Origin: Agromyces ramosus
Lineage (GTDB): Bacteria; Actinomycetota; Actinomycetes; Actinomycetales; Microbacteriaceae
Direction of reading: 5' to 3'
DNA length: 64,000 nt
Assembly (NCBI RefSeq): GCF_004216665.1
Contig: NZ_SGWY01000001.1
Location: forward strand, 372,001-436,000
The notes beneath the pieces are model-generated. The model was not told where the DNA came from, did not search any database, and saw only the letters and a list, made by a program, of their open reading frames with translations. The position numbers and the translations under genes are program-made. Positions 28,808 to 38,176 of the stretch are shown here, piece by piece. Every line of letters begins with the position of its first letter. Within the stretch, counting starts at the first letter, position 1.

Positions 28808-29474
28808 CCCCGCCTTCGCCGTCGAGGCCGGGCAGGATGCCGTCCTCCACGGCGCGCCGCAGGAGGTCGACCTTCGTCGGCGCGGGCCGGCCGACCTCGA
28901 CGTACTTCGCCCGGATGCGGTCGAGGTACTCGCGTGCGGTGGAGTGCGCGATGCCGAGCTGCATCGCCACGAGCTTCAGGGGCAGGCCCGATGCGTAGAG
29001 GTGCAGCACGTCGCGCTCGCGGCGCCCGAGCTGCGCCTTCGCGAAGTCGCGGTCGGCCTCGATCGCGCTCGCCCACTCGACGTTGTTGAGCACCTCGCCC
29101 TTCGCGACCGTGGCGATGGCGCCGATCACCGACGACATCGGCGACGCCTTGGGGATGACGCCCGCGGCCCCGGCTGCGAGGGCCTCGCGCACGGCGGCGA
29201 CGCGGTCGGCGATGCTGTGCACCAGCACCGCGCTGCCCGTGTCGAGCACCGCCCGCACGTTCTCGGTCACGCTCGAGCCGTCGCCGAGCGACAGGTCGAG
29301 CACCACCACGTCGCACGACGACCCCGCGAGTGCCTCGAGGAGCTCGGGCACGTTCGAGGTCTCGGCGACCACCTCGTACCCGGCATCACGACACGCGGCA
29401 CGCAGGCCGAGCCGCACCGCCTCGTAGTCGTCCACGATCGCGACGGTCGCCGCTCCTGCTGCTGCATCGGACAC
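28794..29474 (-). CDS. LuxR/NarL-family response regulator
   Basis: A 226-residue protein. The receiver domain has Asp15-Asp16, phospho-acceptor Asp60 (VVVLDLSLGDGSS) and Lys109 (GVIPKAS). The C-terminal domain (about 150-215) has a LuxR-type helix-turn-helix: LGRRERDVLHLYASGLPLKLVAMQ, then IAHSTAREYLDRIRAKY. The GTG at 29474 is preceded by AAGGGGGA. It is the first gene of a three-gene overlapping unit with the kinase and the kinase-like partner. Its targets cannot be read here, although self-regulation is common for such systems. Confidence 0.88.
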   Translation of the reverse strand: MSDAAAGAATVAIVDDYEAVRLGLRAACRDAGYEVVAETSNVPELLEALAGSSCDVVVLDLSLGDGSSVTENVRAVLDTGSAVLVHSIADRVAAVREALAAGAAGVIPKASPMSSVIGAIATVAKGEVLNNVEWASAIEADRDFAKAQLGRRERDVLHLYASGLPLKLVAMQLGIAHSTAREYLDRIRAKYVEVGRPAPTKVDLLRRAVEDGILPGLDGEGGDARR

Positions 29475-29491
29475 GCGTGTCCCCCTTCCAG

Positions 29492-30835
29492 TCACACGAT
29501 AGCGGTCAGCCTCGCCACGGCCTCGACGTGATGCGTGTTCGGGAACAGGTCGAACGCCGCGAGGTCGGCGAGCCGGTATCCGCGTTCGCGCAGGAGTCCG
29601 ACGTCGCGGGCGAGGGCGACCGGGTCGCAGGCGACGTACACGAGCTGGCGCGGCCGCAGTTCGGCGAGCCGATCGACGACCTGCCGACCGGCACCGGACC
29701 GCGGAGGATCGAGCACCACCGTGGCATCGTGCCATCGTGGCCGCTCGGCCGCGGTCGAGCCCTGGACCGCGTCGTCGAGGAATCGATCCACCCGTGCCGT
29801 CACGGCGCGAGCACCCACCCAGTCGGCGAGGTTGGCACCCGCGTGCTCGGTGGCCCCCGCATCCGACTCGACGGTCGTGATCCGGACGGCGCGGCCGAAG
29901 CGGTCGCCGACCGCAGCGGCCAACAGCCCGACCCCGCCGTAGAGGTCGAGGTTGGCGGCCGCGGGATCGAACAGGTCGCCGTCGACCAGGTCCTGCACGG
30001 CGCGGGACAGCGTCGCGGCCGCACCCCGGTGCACCTGCCAGAATCCGTCGCGATCGAGCCGGAAGACGCGGTCGCCGACCCGCTCCTCGATGGTCGGACG
30101 CGGGCCCCGCGGCATCCGCTCGGCGTCGACGACCACGATCGCCGGCTCCCCCACGCTCGGCGCGACGAGGTCGACGGCCCGGGCGCCGGGGAACCGCCCG
30201 TCGAGGGGGGCCAGCGCGGCGAGCCCCGGCACGGCGAGGGGCACGGATGCCACGGGCACCACCGTGTGGCTTCGCGCCGCGTACGGCCCGACCGCGCCGT
30301 CGGCGGCGACCTGGAGCCGCACGCGCGTTCGCCAGCCGGTGCCGTCGGGCGCGACGCCGGGAGCGAGCTCCGGGTCGACCGGTCGGACCTCGACGTCGGT
30401 CTCGACGCCGCCCATGCGCGAGAGCGCGTCGCGCAGCACTTCGGCCTTGAGCGCGCGCTGCCGGTCCATCCGGATGTGCCCGAACTCGGCACCGCCCGCG
30501 CGGTTCCCCGGCGCGCGCTCGACGGAGGCCTCGGCCCAGACGTGGTCCTGCCGATCCGGTGAGGCCCGCAGCACGCCGAGCGTCTCCGCCCGCCAGAACC
30601 GATCGTGCCGCCGGTCGGTGATGCGCGCCGAGACGCGCTCGCCCGGGATCGCGTCGGAGACGAACACGACCCGGCCCTCGTGGTGCGCCACGAACACGCC
30701 GCCGTGGGCGACGCGCTCGACCTCGAGCTCGACGACGGGGCCGTCAGGGTCGGGTGCGGGCGACGCGGGGCGCGCGGCGCCACGCTGCTCCCCGGCACGC
30801 GGGCGCCTGCGACGGGGGCGACGGGTCTCAGCCAT
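29492..30835 (-). CDS. TrmA/RlmD-like class I SAM-dependent RNA methyltransferase
   Basis: A 447-residue protein. An N-terminal TRAM-like domain (VVELEVERVAHGGVFVAHHEGRV, about 33-90) follows a very basic tail. The C-terminal half has the SAM site NLDLYGGVGLLAAAV, VVLDPPRSG and the catalytic region LVYVACDPVALARDV, whose Cys is the uracil-C5 nucleophile in this family. The four-Cys iron-sulfur cluster of E. coli RlmD is not seen. The likely product is 5-methyluridine in tRNA or rRNA; the target is open. ATG 30835 is divergent from maf, and the stop lies 17 bases before the response regulator start. Confidence 0.82.
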   Translation of the reverse strand: MAETRRPRRRRPRAGEQRGAARPASPAPDPDGPVVELEVERVAHGGVFVAHHEGRVVFVSDAIPGERVSARITDRRHDRFWRAETLGVLRASPDRQDHVWAEASVERAPGNRAGGAEFGHIRMDRQRALKAEVLRDALSRMGGVETDVEVRPVDPELAPGVAPDGTGWRTRVRLQVAADGAVGPYAARSHTVVPVASVPLAVPGLAALAPLDGRFPGARAVDLVAPSVGEPAIVVVDAERMPRGPRPTIEERVGDRVFRLDRDGFWQVHRGAAATLSRAVQDLVDGDLFDPAAANLDLYGGVGLLAAAVGDRFGRAVRITTVESDAGATEHAGANLADWVGARAVTARVDRFLDDAVQGSTAAERPRWHDATVVLDPPRSGAGRQVVDRLAELRPRQLVYVACDPVALARDVGLLRERGYRLADLAAFDLFPNTHHVEAVARLTAIV

Positions 30836-30881
30836 GCTCCGAGCATTCCACAGCGCGAGCGCGGACCGGCAGGATGGGGGC

Positions 30882-31520
30882 ATGCGCCTGTACCTCGCCT
30901 CCACCTCACCCGCCCGGCTGCAGACCCTTCGCGCCGCCGGGATCGAGCCGATCGCCATCGCGCCGGGCGTCGACGAGGAGGCGGTCGTGGCGGCCGTCGA
31001 GGCGGAATCCGGCCCCCTCGAGGCATCCGACCTGGTGCAGCTGCTGGCGCGCGCCAAGGCCGAGGCGATCGTGGGGCGCGCGCACGAGGGCGAGCCGATC
31101 GACGGGCTCATCCTCGGCGGCGACTCCGCGTTCCTCACCGGCGGCGCGATCCATGGCAAGCCGCACCGGCCCGAGGTCGCGCGCCGGCGCTGGCTCGGCC
31201 AGAACGGCGGGCACGGCGACCTCTGGTCGGGCCACTGGCTCATCGACCACCGCGGCGGAGCCATGCGGGGCGCGGTGGGGCGTGCGGATGTCGCGACCGT
31301 GCGCTTCGCGGCCCTCGACGACGCGGAGATCGACGCCTACATCGCCACCGGAGAGCCCCTCCTCGTGGCGGGCGCGTTCACGATCGACAGCCTCGGCGGG
31401 CCCTTCATCCGGCGCGTGGAGGGCGACCCCTCGACGGTGGTCGGCCTTTCGCTCTCGACGTTGCGCGATCTCGTGCGCGAGCTCGGCGTCGACTGGCCCT
31501 CGCTCTGGAACCGGCGCTGA
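30882..31520 (+). CDS. maf: Maf-family nucleotide pyrophosphatase
   Basis: A 212-residue protein. Maf proteins hydrolyse non-canonical or pyrimidine nucleoside triphosphates to monophosphates. The opening LYLASTSPARLQTL matches the family's ASxSPRR loop with one Arg replaced by Ala. ILGGDSAFL and GAFTIDSLGGPFIRRVEGDPSTVVGLSL are the metal/base-recognition and C-terminal signatures. ATG 30882 follows CAGGAT by 6 bases. It sits between accE and accA3 as in other actinobacteria. Two hairpins and a T-tract follow it. Confidence 0.88.
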   Translation: MRLYLASTSPARLQTLRAAGIEPIAIAPGVDEEAVVAAVEAESGPLEASDLVQLLARAKAEAIVGRAHEGEPIDGLILGGDSAFLTGGAIHGKPHRPEVARRRWLGQNGGHGDLWSGHWLIDHRGGAMRGAVGRADVATVRFAALDDAEIDAYIATGEPLLVAGAFTIDSLGGPFIRRVEGDPSTVVGLSLSTLRDLVRELGVDWPSLWNRR

Positions 31521-31563
31521 GGTGAGGTCCTGCGCGGCGGCGGTTCGGCCGGCGAGCGCACGG

Positions 31564-31623
31564 GCGGCGGCCACTGCCCGCCGCGACCATTGTCGACGCC
31601 CGCAAGGGTCGCGCGGCTTTTTT
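31564..31623 (+). terminator. Double-hairpin terminator behind maf
   Basis: First hairpin: GCGGCGG (31564-31570), loop CCACTGC, CCGCCGC (31578-31584). The second uses CGCGACC (31582-31588) and GGTCGCG (31607-31613), sharing three bases with the first, so the two may be alternatives. Six T residues (31618-31623) follow. It is one of the few T-tracts in the window and a good intrinsic terminator. Confidence 0.65.
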
Positions 31624-31659
31624 GTGGAAGCGACCCAAAGGCGAGCTCCGGCGGCCCAA

Positions 31660-31665
31660 TAGGCT
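31660..31665 (+). promoter_or_regulatory. Start-adjacent -10 box of accA3
   Basis: TAGGCT, then 8 bases, then ATG 31674. The intervening TGAGGATT could also act as a weak ribosome site, so a leader of 0-2 bases is likely. Confidence 0.45.
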
Positions 31666-31673
31666 TGAGGATT

Positions 31674-33449
31674 ATGCCGCGCATCACCAAGGTCCTCATC
31701 GCCAACCGTGGAGAGATCGCCGTTCGCGTCATCCGCGCCGCCCGCGACGCCGGCATCGGCTCGGTCGCCGTCTACGCCGACCAGGACCGCGACGCCCGTC
31801 ATGCGAAGCTCGCCGACGAGGCGTACGCGCTCGACGGCACCACGAGCGCCGAGACCTACCTCGTGATCGACAAGCTCCTCTCGGTCGCCCGCCGCTCGGG
31901 CGCGGACGCCGTGCACCCCGGCTACGGCTTCCTCGCCGAGAACCCCGACTTCGCCCGCGCCGTGATCGACGCGGGCCTCATCTGGATCGGCCCCTCGCCC
32001 GAGGCCATCGAGCGCCTCGGCGACAAGGTCTCCGCCCGGCACGTCGCCGAGAAGGTGGGCGCGCCGCTCGCACCCGGCACGCTGAACCCGGTGGCGGATG
32101 CCGCGGAGGTGCTCGAGTTCGTCGACGTGCACGGCCTGCCCGTGGCCATCAAGGCCGCCTTCGGCGGCGGCGGCCGCGGCCTCAAGGTCGCCCGCACGCG
32201 CGACGAGGTGCCCGAGCTCTTCGACTCGGCCACCCGCGAGGCGGTCGCGGCGTTCGGGCGCGGCGAGTGCTTCGTCGAGAAGTACCTCGACAAGCCGCGC
32301 CACGTCGAGACCCAGTGCCTCGCCGATCGGCACGGCAACGTCGTGGTGGTGTCGACCCGCGACTGCTCGCTGCAGCGCCGCCACCAGAAGCTCGTCGAGG
32401 AGGCGCCGGCGCCCTTCCTCACCGAGGAGCAGAACCGCGCGCTCTACGAGGCGTCGAAGGCGATCCTCAAGGAGGTCGGCTACGTCGGGGCGGGCACCTG
32501 CGAGTTCCTCATCGGGCAGGACGGCACCGTCTCGTTCCTCGAGGTGAACACCCGGCTCCAGGTCGAGCACCCCGTGTCGGAGGAGATCACCGGGATCGAC
32601 CTCGTGCGCGAGCAGTTCCGCCTCGCCGAAGGCGGCACGCTCGACTACCCCGACCCCGTCGCCAACGGCCACTCCATCGAGTTCCGCATCAACGGCGAGG
32701 ACCCGGGCCGCAACTTCCTGCCCTCGCCCGGCCCCGTGCACGTGCTGCGGTTCCCCGGCGGCCCCGGCGTCCGCGTGGACTCGGGCGTGACGACCGGCGA
32801 CGAGATCTCAGGCGCGTTCGACTCGCTGCTCGCCAAGCTCATCGTGACCGGCTCCTCGCGCACCGACGCCCTCGAGCGCGCCCGCCGCGCCCTCGACGAG
32901 TTCGACGTCGCCGGGTTGCCCACCGTGCTGCCGTTCCATCGCGACATCGTGCGCAACCCCGCGTTCGCACCCGTCGACGGCGAGCCCTTCTCGGTGTACA
33001 CCCGCTGGATCGAGACCGAGTACGACAACCAGCTCGAGCCGTGGTCGGGCGAGCTCGCCGAGACGAGCGGCCCCGCTGCGCGCGCGAGCCTGGTCGTCGA
33101 GGTCGCCGGCCGCCGCGTCGAGGTCACCCTGCCGAAGAAGCTCCTCGGCGGCGCATCCGCCACCGGCTCGGCCGGCTCGGGCACGGCGCCGCGCCGACGC
33201 ACGCCCGGCCACTCGGTCGGCACCGCCACCGGCGACGCCGTGAAGGCACCGATGCAGGCGACGGTCGTGAAGGTCGCGGTCGCCGAGGGCGACAAGGTCG
33301 TCAAGGGCGATCTCGTGCTCGTGCTCGAGGCCATGAAGATGGAGCAGCCGATCGTCGCGCACAAGGACGGCGTCATCGGCCTCGTGAACGCGGAGGCCGG
33401 CGCCACCGTCTCGAGCGGCCACCTGCTCCTCGCGATCAACGACGCCTGA
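31674..33449 (+). CDS. accA3: Acyl-CoA carboxylase alpha subunit (biotin carboxylase + BCCP)
   Basis: A 591-residue protein with the two usual parts. Residues 1-450 are biotin carboxylase: [30 protein letters not shown], the glycine-rich ATP lid [11 protein letters not shown], and [17 protein letters not shown]. The last 75 residues are a biotinyl domain with carrier Lys at about 555 ([10 protein letters not shown]). It carboxylates biotin with ATP and bicarbonate and pairs with AccD/AccE (24373-26237) to make malonyl- or methylmalonyl-CoA. BirA (23417) would load its biotin. It is monocistronic: its own start-adjacent promoter lies upstream and a hairpin follows the stop. Confidence 0.95.
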   Translation: MPRITKVLIANRGEIAVRVIRAARDAGIGSVAVYADQDRDARHAKLADEAYALDGTTSAETYLVIDKLLSVARRSGADAVHPGYGFLAENPDFARAVIDAGLIWIGPSPEAIERLGDKVSARHVAEKVGAPLAPGTLNPVADAAEVLEFVDVHGLPVAIKAAFGGGGRGLKVARTRDEVPELFDSATREAVAAFGRGECFVEKYLDKPRHVETQCLADRHGNVVVVSTRDCSLQRRHQKLVEEAPAPFLTEEQNRALYEASKAILKEVGYVGAGTCEFLIGQDGTVSFLEVNTRLQVEHPVSEEITGIDLVREQFRLAEGGTLDYPDPVANGHSIEFRINGEDPGRNFLPSPGPVHVLRFPGGPGVRVDSGVTTGDEISGAFDSLLAKLIVTGSSRTDALERARRALDEFDVAGLPTVLPFHRDIVRNPAFAPVDGEPFSVYTRWIETEYDNQLEPWSGELAETSGPAARASLVVEVAGRRVEVTLPKKLLGGASATGSAGSGTAPRRRTPGHSVGTATGDAVKAPMQATVVKVAVAEGDKVVKGDLVLVLEAMKMEQPIVAHKDGVIGLVNAEAGATVSSGHLLLAINDA

Positions 33450-33450
33450 T

Positions 33451-33470
33451 CCGGCGGCAGCTCCCGCCGG
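33451..33470. terminator. Bidirectional hairpin behind accA3
   Basis: CCGGCGG, loop CAGCTC, CCGCCGG starts 2 bases after the accA3 stop and ends 5 bases before the stop of the converging lipoprotein gene. No T-tract. Confidence 0.55.
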
Positions 33471-33474
33471 TCGG

Positions 33475-34224
33475 TCAGACGTGGCCGATGCCGAAGTTCC
33501 ACGGCGCGGAGATCACGCTCGTGACCGACGGATCGTTCCAGTTCCACTGGGTGGCGGCGACGGCGTTCGCGTTCGCGTACTTCCGGTACGTGTCGGTCCA
33601 TGAGTCGTACATGCGCTCGCCGAGGTCGGGCCCCGTCTCGACCGGGAACTCGTCGTATCCGGTCCCGTGCCACTCCTCGCCCAACTGATCGGCGAGCGCG
33701 CGCAGGTCGTCGCCGGGCCGGAAGCCCTGCGTCGTGGAGACACTGATGCCGTTGCCGACGACCGGATGCGTGAACTGCACCATCACGTTCATGTCGGAGG
33801 AATACCCGGACGGCTCGTGGTCGTCGTTGACGACCGCGCCCGGCCACGTGTAGCTCGTCCACGCGTGCCACTCGTGTCCGCCGGGGCGCTCCTCGACATC
33901 GGGCGGGCCGCCGAGCACGGTGGAGATCGTGTCGACGAAGGTGCCGGCGTCGGCGTCGTACGAGAGCTCGCCGACGACGATTCCAGCGCCGTTGACAAGG
34001 TCGAGGTGCTCGGGGCGAACCGTGATGTGGGCGACGACCGTGTCGACCGGTGCAGGCTCGGCGGCGACCGGGGCGGTCGTCGGCGGTGCCGGCGTCGCCG
34101 ACTGGGAGGGCATCGGCGTCGAGGTGGGCGGCTGGGTGGGATCGGGGGGCGCCACCACGCATCCGGTCAGCAGCACGCCTGCCGCGGCGATGACGAACGC
34201 GACGCCCACGGCACGACCGACCAC
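33475..34224 (-). CDS. Predicted lipoprotein of unknown function
   Basis: From GTG 34224 (GGAGGATTCC just upstream) the protein has 249 residues. A signal peptide ends in the lipobox LLTGC, so Cys near residue 22 should be lipidated. A Pro/Thr/Ser-rich linker of about 45 residues follows. The mature domain (about 70-249) is rich in Trp, Tyr and Asp (HEWHAWTSYTW, ATQWNWNDPS) and has no family I can name. It stands alone between convergent accA3 and the dehydrogenase. A TTG start 12 bases upstream is possible but would precede the ribosome site. Confidence 0.7.
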   Translation of the reverse strand: MVGRAVGVAFVIAAAGVLLTGCVVAPPDPTQPPTSTPMPSQSATPAPPTTAPVAAEPAPVDTVVAHITVRPEHLDLVNGAGIVVGELSYDADAGTFVDTISTVLGGPPDVEERPGGHEWHAWTSYTWPGAVVNDDHEPSGYSSDMNVMVQFTHPVVGNGISVSTTQGFRPGDDLRALADQLGEEWHGTGYDEFPVETGPDLGERMYDSWTDTYRKYANANAVAATQWNWNDPSVTSVISAPWNFGIGHV

Positions 34225-34361
34225 GGAATCCTCCAACCCGCACCGGCGAGTCCGGCCGACCCGAATCTACTGGATCGCCGCCGTTCGGAGTGCGCGCTCC
34301 GGATCGCGATTCGATCACGGCCGCTCGGAGTCGCCGGCCATGGCGCGCGATCGTGATCCGG

Positions 34362-35093
34362 TCAGGGCCTGGGCTCCGGAACCCAGTCCCCCTCGAGCTC
34401 GACGACCTCGCCTGGCTGACCCCGCTCGATGAGCCGGACGACCGCATCGACGACCCGGGCGGGCGGCACCAGCCCGCCGGCATCCGCGCGGGCACGGGGT
34501 GAGAGCGCGTGCCACTCCCGCACCGCGCGATCGAGGCCGATCCAGCCTGGGACGACCGCGGTCACCCGCACATCGGAGCGCGCGCCGAGGCTCGTCGTGA
34601 ACCGTCGCAGGCCCGCCTTGGCGGCGCCGTACTCCGGTGAGGCATAGGCGTCATCGCCGGTGCCGCCGCTCGAGCCGACGTTCACGACCGCGCCGCCCAC
34701 GCTCGCGAGCGTCGGCCACAGCGACTGCGTGAGGAGCATGGGCGCCAGCAGGTTGACCGTCATGGCCGACCACCACGCGTCAGGTGCGGCGTCGGGGTAC
34801 TGGTCCCCCGCCGTCCAGGCACCGGCATTGTTGACGAGGGCCCCGACGCGGGCGTCTCGCGCCAGCTCGGCTCCGAGCGTTCGCACTGCCTCCGCCGAAC
34901 CCAGGTCGCAGACGCGAGTGCCGACGTGCACGTCGTACCCATCCTCGAGCCGACGGCGGGCCTCGTCGAGCGCCCCCGGAAGCCGGTCGATGAGGAGCAG
35001 GTCCCGGCCACGATCCGCCAGGGCTTGGGCGATCATTCGCCCGACGCCCCCTGCCGCCCCGGTGACCACCGCGACATCCGCTGCGTCGACCAT
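34362..35093 (-). CDS. Short-chain dehydrogenase/reductase
   Basis: A 243-residue classical SDR. Rossmann motif TGAAGGVG (about residues 11-18), NNAGAW, catalytic Ser in NVGSSGG and the YGAAKAG active site with Tyr-x3-Lys. Asp at the end of the second strand (LLIDRLP) favours NAD over NADP. The substrate is unknown. ATG 35093 lies 5 bases after the stop of the amino-acid permease gene on the same strand, so they form an operon and may share a substrate class (inference). Confidence 0.8.
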   Translation of the reverse strand: MVDAADVAVVTGAAGGVGRMIAQALADRGRDLLLIDRLPGALDEARRRLEDGYDVHVGTRVCDLGSAEAVRTLGAELARDARVGALVNNAGAWTAGDQYPDAAPDAWWSAMTVNLLAPMLLTQSLWPTLASVGGAVVNVGSSGGTGDDAYASPEYGAAKAGLRRFTTSLGARSDVRVTAVVPGWIGLDRAVREWHALSPRARADAGGLVPPARVVDAVVRLIERGQPGEVVELEGDWVPEPRP

Positions 35094-35098
35094 GCGCC

Positions 35099-36613
35099 TC
35101 AGGCGGGTGGTGGCGCGCCCTGCGGCGTCGGGAGCTCCACCTCGCTGACCTGCTCGCCCACGAGCCGCGAACGGCGCCGGCCGTAGACCAGGTAGATCAG
35201 CACGCCGATCACGAGCCACACGAGGAACCGCACCCAGGTGAGCGTCGTCAGGTTCAGCATGAGCCAGAAGCACAGCACCGCCGACAGGATCGGCAGCACC
35301 GGCGACCACGGCACGCGGAATCCGCGCGGCAGGTCGGGCCGGGTGCGCCGCAGCACCACGATGCCGAGGCTCACGAGCACGAACGCCGAGAGCGTGCCGA
35401 TGTTGATCATCTCCTCGAGCAGGCCGACGTCGGTGAAGGCGGCGACGAGGGCGACCACCGTGCCGCCGATGATCTGGATGCGCGCGGGAGTCTTCGTGTG
35501 CTCGGTGGTCTTCGACAGCCAGCGCGGCAGCAGCCCGTCGCGGCTCAGCGCGAAGACGATGCGGGACAGCCCGAGCAGCAGCACCATGATCACGGTCGTG
35601 AGACCGGCGAGCGCGCCGAGCGAGATCACGGCGGACGCCCAGTCCTGGCCGACGAGGCGGAACGCCGTCGCGAGCGACGGGGTCTCCTCGGCCGCGAGCT
35701 GCGTGTACGAGACCATGCCCGTCATCACGATCGAGACGAGCACATAGAGCGCGGTCACGATCGCGAGGCCGAGGAAGATGCCGCGGGGCAGGCGCTTCTG
35801 CGGCTCGCGCACCTCCTCGGCGCTCGTGGCGACGACGTCGAATCCGATGAACGCGAAGAACACCAGCGACGCCGCGGAGAGCAGCCCGAAGATGCCGTAC
35901 TGGGCGGGCGCCGCACCCGTCGCCCACGAGAACAGCGACTGCGCCCACACGTCGCTCGCGCCGCCCTCGGTCGGCACGGACTCGGGGATGAACGGCACGT
36001 AGTTCGCCGCATTGATGAAGAAGAAGCCCACGACGATCACGAAGAGCACGATCGCGACCTTGATGATCGTGAAGACCGAGCCCACGCGCGCGGTGAGCTT
36101 CGTGCCGGCGACGAGCAGGGCGGTGAAGATCGCGACGATCAGGAACGCGGGCCAGCTCACCTCGATGCCGGCGATCTCCACGGTGGCCGGGAACGGGATG
36201 CCGACGGCGAGGAGCGCCTCGCCGAGGTAGACGCCCCAGTACTTGGCGATCACGGCCGCACCGGTGAACATCTCGAGGATGAGGTCCCAGCCGATGATCC
36301 AGGCGAGGAGCTCGCCCATGGTCGCGTAAGTGAAGGTGTAGGCGCTGCCCGCCACCGGCACCGTCGACGCGAACTCGGCGTAGCACATGATCGCGAGCCC
36401 GCAGGTGATCGCGGCGAGGATGAACGAGATCGTCACGCTGGGCCCCGCGAAGTTGGCCGCCGCCTGCGCACCGACCGAGAAGATGCCCGCGCCGACGGCG
36501 ACGGCGATCCCCATCAGGGCGAGGTCCCAGGTGCCCAGCGATCGCCTCAGGCTGCGTTCCTCGTCGACGGAGTCGGCGATCGACGCCTCGACGGACTTCA
36601 CTCGCAGGTTCAT
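35099..36613 (-). CDS. APC-superfamily amino-acid permease (cationic amino-acid transporter type)
   Basis: A 504-residue protein with about 12-13 transmembrane helices. The start of helix 1, GIAVAVGAGIFSVGAQA, is the unwound substrate-binding stretch of APC carriers. YAEFASTVPVAGSAYTF and FFAFIGFDVVATSAEEVREPQK are typical of the CAT/YfnA branch. The likely role is uptake or exchange of amino acids. ATG 36613 has GGGGGG in front; an in-frame start 12 bases earlier falls on that ribosome site. The SDR gene follows after 5 bases. Confidence 0.85.
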   Translation of the reverse strand: MNLRVKSVEASIADSVDEERSLRRSLGTWDLALMGIAVAVGAGIFSVGAQAAANFAGPSVTISFILAAITCGLAIMCYAEFASTVPVAGSAYTFTYATMGELLAWIIGWDLILEMFTGAAVIAKYWGVYLGEALLAVGIPFPATVEIAGIEVSWPAFLIVAIFTALLVAGTKLTARVGSVFTIIKVAIVLFVIVVGFFFINAANYVPFIPESVPTEGGASDVWAQSLFSWATGAAPAQYGIFGLLSAASLVFFAFIGFDVVATSAEEVREPQKRLPRGIFLGLAIVTALYVLVSIVMTGMVSYTQLAAEETPSLATAFRLVGQDWASAVISLGALAGLTTVIMVLLLGLSRIVFALSRDGLLPRWLSKTTEHTKTPARIQIIGGTVVALVAAFTDVGLLEEMINIGTLSAFVLVSLGIVVLRRTRPDLPRGFRVPWSPVLPILSAVLCFWLMLNLTTLTWVRFLVWLVIGVLIYLVYGRRRSRLVGEQVSEVELPTPQGAPPPA

Positions 36614-36660
36614 GGTTCCCCCCAAGCCGCTGCGCGCTGCCCCCGCAGCGCCGCGTCGTC

Positions 36661-38091
36661 TCAGCGTACGACGTGCATGGCCCTCGCGGCATCCGTCAGC
36701 GAACCGGTCAGCGACGGGTAGATCGGGAACGCCTCGGCGAACTGGTCGACCGTGAGCCGGTGCTCGACCGCCAGCGCGAGCGGCAGGATGAGCTCCGACG
36801 CCTTCGGCGCGACGATCACCCCGCCGATGATGGCGCCGGATCCGCTCGAGGCGAAGAGCTTCACGAAGCCGTCGCGGATGCCCATCATCTTGGCTCGGGG
36901 GTTCGAGGCGAGCGGCAGCTTGTACACCACGCCGGGCACCACGCCCTCCTCGATGTCCTTCTGCGTCCAGCCGACCGTGGCGATCTCGGGCTGGGTGAAG
37001 ATGTTCGAGGTGATGTTGCGCTCCTCGGGCGGGTCGACGATGTCGCCCATCGCATGGAACACGGCGGTGCGCCCCTGCATCGACGCCACCGACGCGAGCG
37101 GCAGAAACGTGGTGCAGTCGCCGGCCGCGTAGATGTTCGGCATCGACGTGCGCGCGACGCGGTTGACGCGGATGTGCCCGCTCTCCGAGAGCTGGACGCC
37201 CGCCTCCTCGAGGCCGATGCCGGAGGTGTTCGGCACGGAGCCGACGGCCATCAGGCAGTGGCTGCCCCGCACCTCGCGGCCGTCGGTGAGCGTGGCCACG
37301 ACGGAGTCGCCGTCGCGGACGACGGACTCCGCGCGCGACTTGTTCAACACCTTCATGCCGTTGCGCTTGAAGACCTTCTCGATCACGGATGCCGCGTCCG
37401 CGTCCTCGCCGGGCAGCACCTGGTCGCGGCTCGAGATGAGGGTCACCTTCGACCCGAGCGCACGGTACGCGGACGCGAACTCCGCTCCGGTGACGCCGGA
37501 TCCGACGACGATCAGGTGCTCGGGGATCTGGGGAAGGTCGTACAGCTGGGTCCAGGTGAGGATCCGCTCGCCGTCGGGCACCGCGGTGGGGAGCACGCGC
37601 GGGGTCGCGCCGACCGAGATCACGAGCGTGTCAGCCTCGATGCGGTCGAAGTCGGTGCCGCCCTTCGCGGTCGCGACGATGATGGCGTTGGAGCCGTCGA
37701 GCCGGCCCTCGCCCTGCACGAGGTTCACGCCGGCGTCGAGGAGGTTCGAGCGCATGTCCTCGGATTGCTGCGCCGCGAGGCCGAGCAGCCGCTTGTTGAC
37801 CGCGGAGAGGTTGATCGCCACGCTCGGCTTCACGGCCTTGTCGGACTGGCCCTTGGCGTAGAACTGCACCCCGAGGTCGGCCGCCTCCTTCACGGCGTTG
37901 GACGCCTCCGCGGTCGCGATGAGCGACTTCGAGGGCACCACGTCGGTGAGCACCGCCGAGCCGCCGACGCCGGCGCGTTCGACCAGGGTGACCTCCGCCC
38001 CGAGCCTTGCGCCGGCGAGTGCCGCCTCGTAGCCACCGGGTCCTCCTCCGAGGACGGCGATCCGTTGCGTGCGCTCGAACTCGTAGGCCAT
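36661..38091 (-). CDS. lpdA: LpdA-like NAD(P)H quinone reductase, flavoprotein disulfide reductase family
   Basis: A 476-residue two-dinucleotide-fold flavoprotein: FAD site LGGGPGGYEAALAGARLG, NAD(P) site VVGSGVTGAEFASAY, and second FAD motif IYAAGDCT. The redox disulfide of lipoamide dehydrogenases is absent: where CxxxxC belongs the sequence is GVGGSAVLTDVVPSKSL. The C-terminal catalytic His-Glu pair is also not obvious. This fits the mycobacterial LpdA (recalled Rv3303c) group, which reduces quinones rather than disulfides. ATG 38091 (MAYEFERTQ) is used. It is divergent from the nucleoside phosphorylase. Confidence 0.85.
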   Translation of the reverse strand: MAYEFERTQRIAVLGGGPGGYEAALAGARLGAEVTLVERAGVGGSAVLTDVVPSKSLIATAEASNAVKEAADLGVQFYAKGQSDKAVKPSVAINLSAVNKRLLGLAAQQSEDMRSNLLDAGVNLVQGEGRLDGSNAIIVATAKGGTDFDRIEADTLVISVGATPRVLPTAVPDGERILTWTQLYDLPQIPEHLIVVGSGVTGAEFASAYRALGSKVTLISSRDQVLPGEDADAASVIEKVFKRNGMKVLNKSRAESVVRDGDSVVATLTDGREVRGSHCLMAVGSVPNTSGIGLEEAGVQLSESGHIRVNRVARTSMPNIYAAGDCTTFLPLASVASMQGRTAVFHAMGDIVDPPEERNITSNIFTQPEIATVGWTQKDIEEGVVPGVVYKLPLASNPRAKMMGIRDGFVKLFASSGSGAIIGGVIVAPKASELILPLALAVEHRLTVDQFAEAFPIYPSLTGSLTDAARAMHVVR

Positions 38092-38164
38092 GCTCACATT
38101 CTGTCGTATCCGCGTGGCGGGCCAGCACACGAGCACGGGCCAGCGGCGGCATCCGCCCCCTCAT

Positions 38165-38170
38165 TAGAGT
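38165..38170 (+). promoter_or_regulatory. Start-adjacent -10 box of the purine nucleoside phosphorylase gene
   Basis: TAGAGT followed by 6 bases (GGTGGG) and ATG 38177. The G-rich spacer might act as a ribosome site, but the box position favours a leaderless start. Confidence 0.5.
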
Positions 38171-38176
38171 GGTGGG

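Noticed and set aside
31674..33688. Very Arg-rich plus-strand frame across accA3
   Set aside because: A +1 shadow of the biotin carboxylase frame with no family features.
34362..36692. Apparent 776-residue permease-dehydrogenase fusion
   Set aside because: The first part is a shadow frame of the permease gene. The dehydrogenase has its own ATG at 35093.
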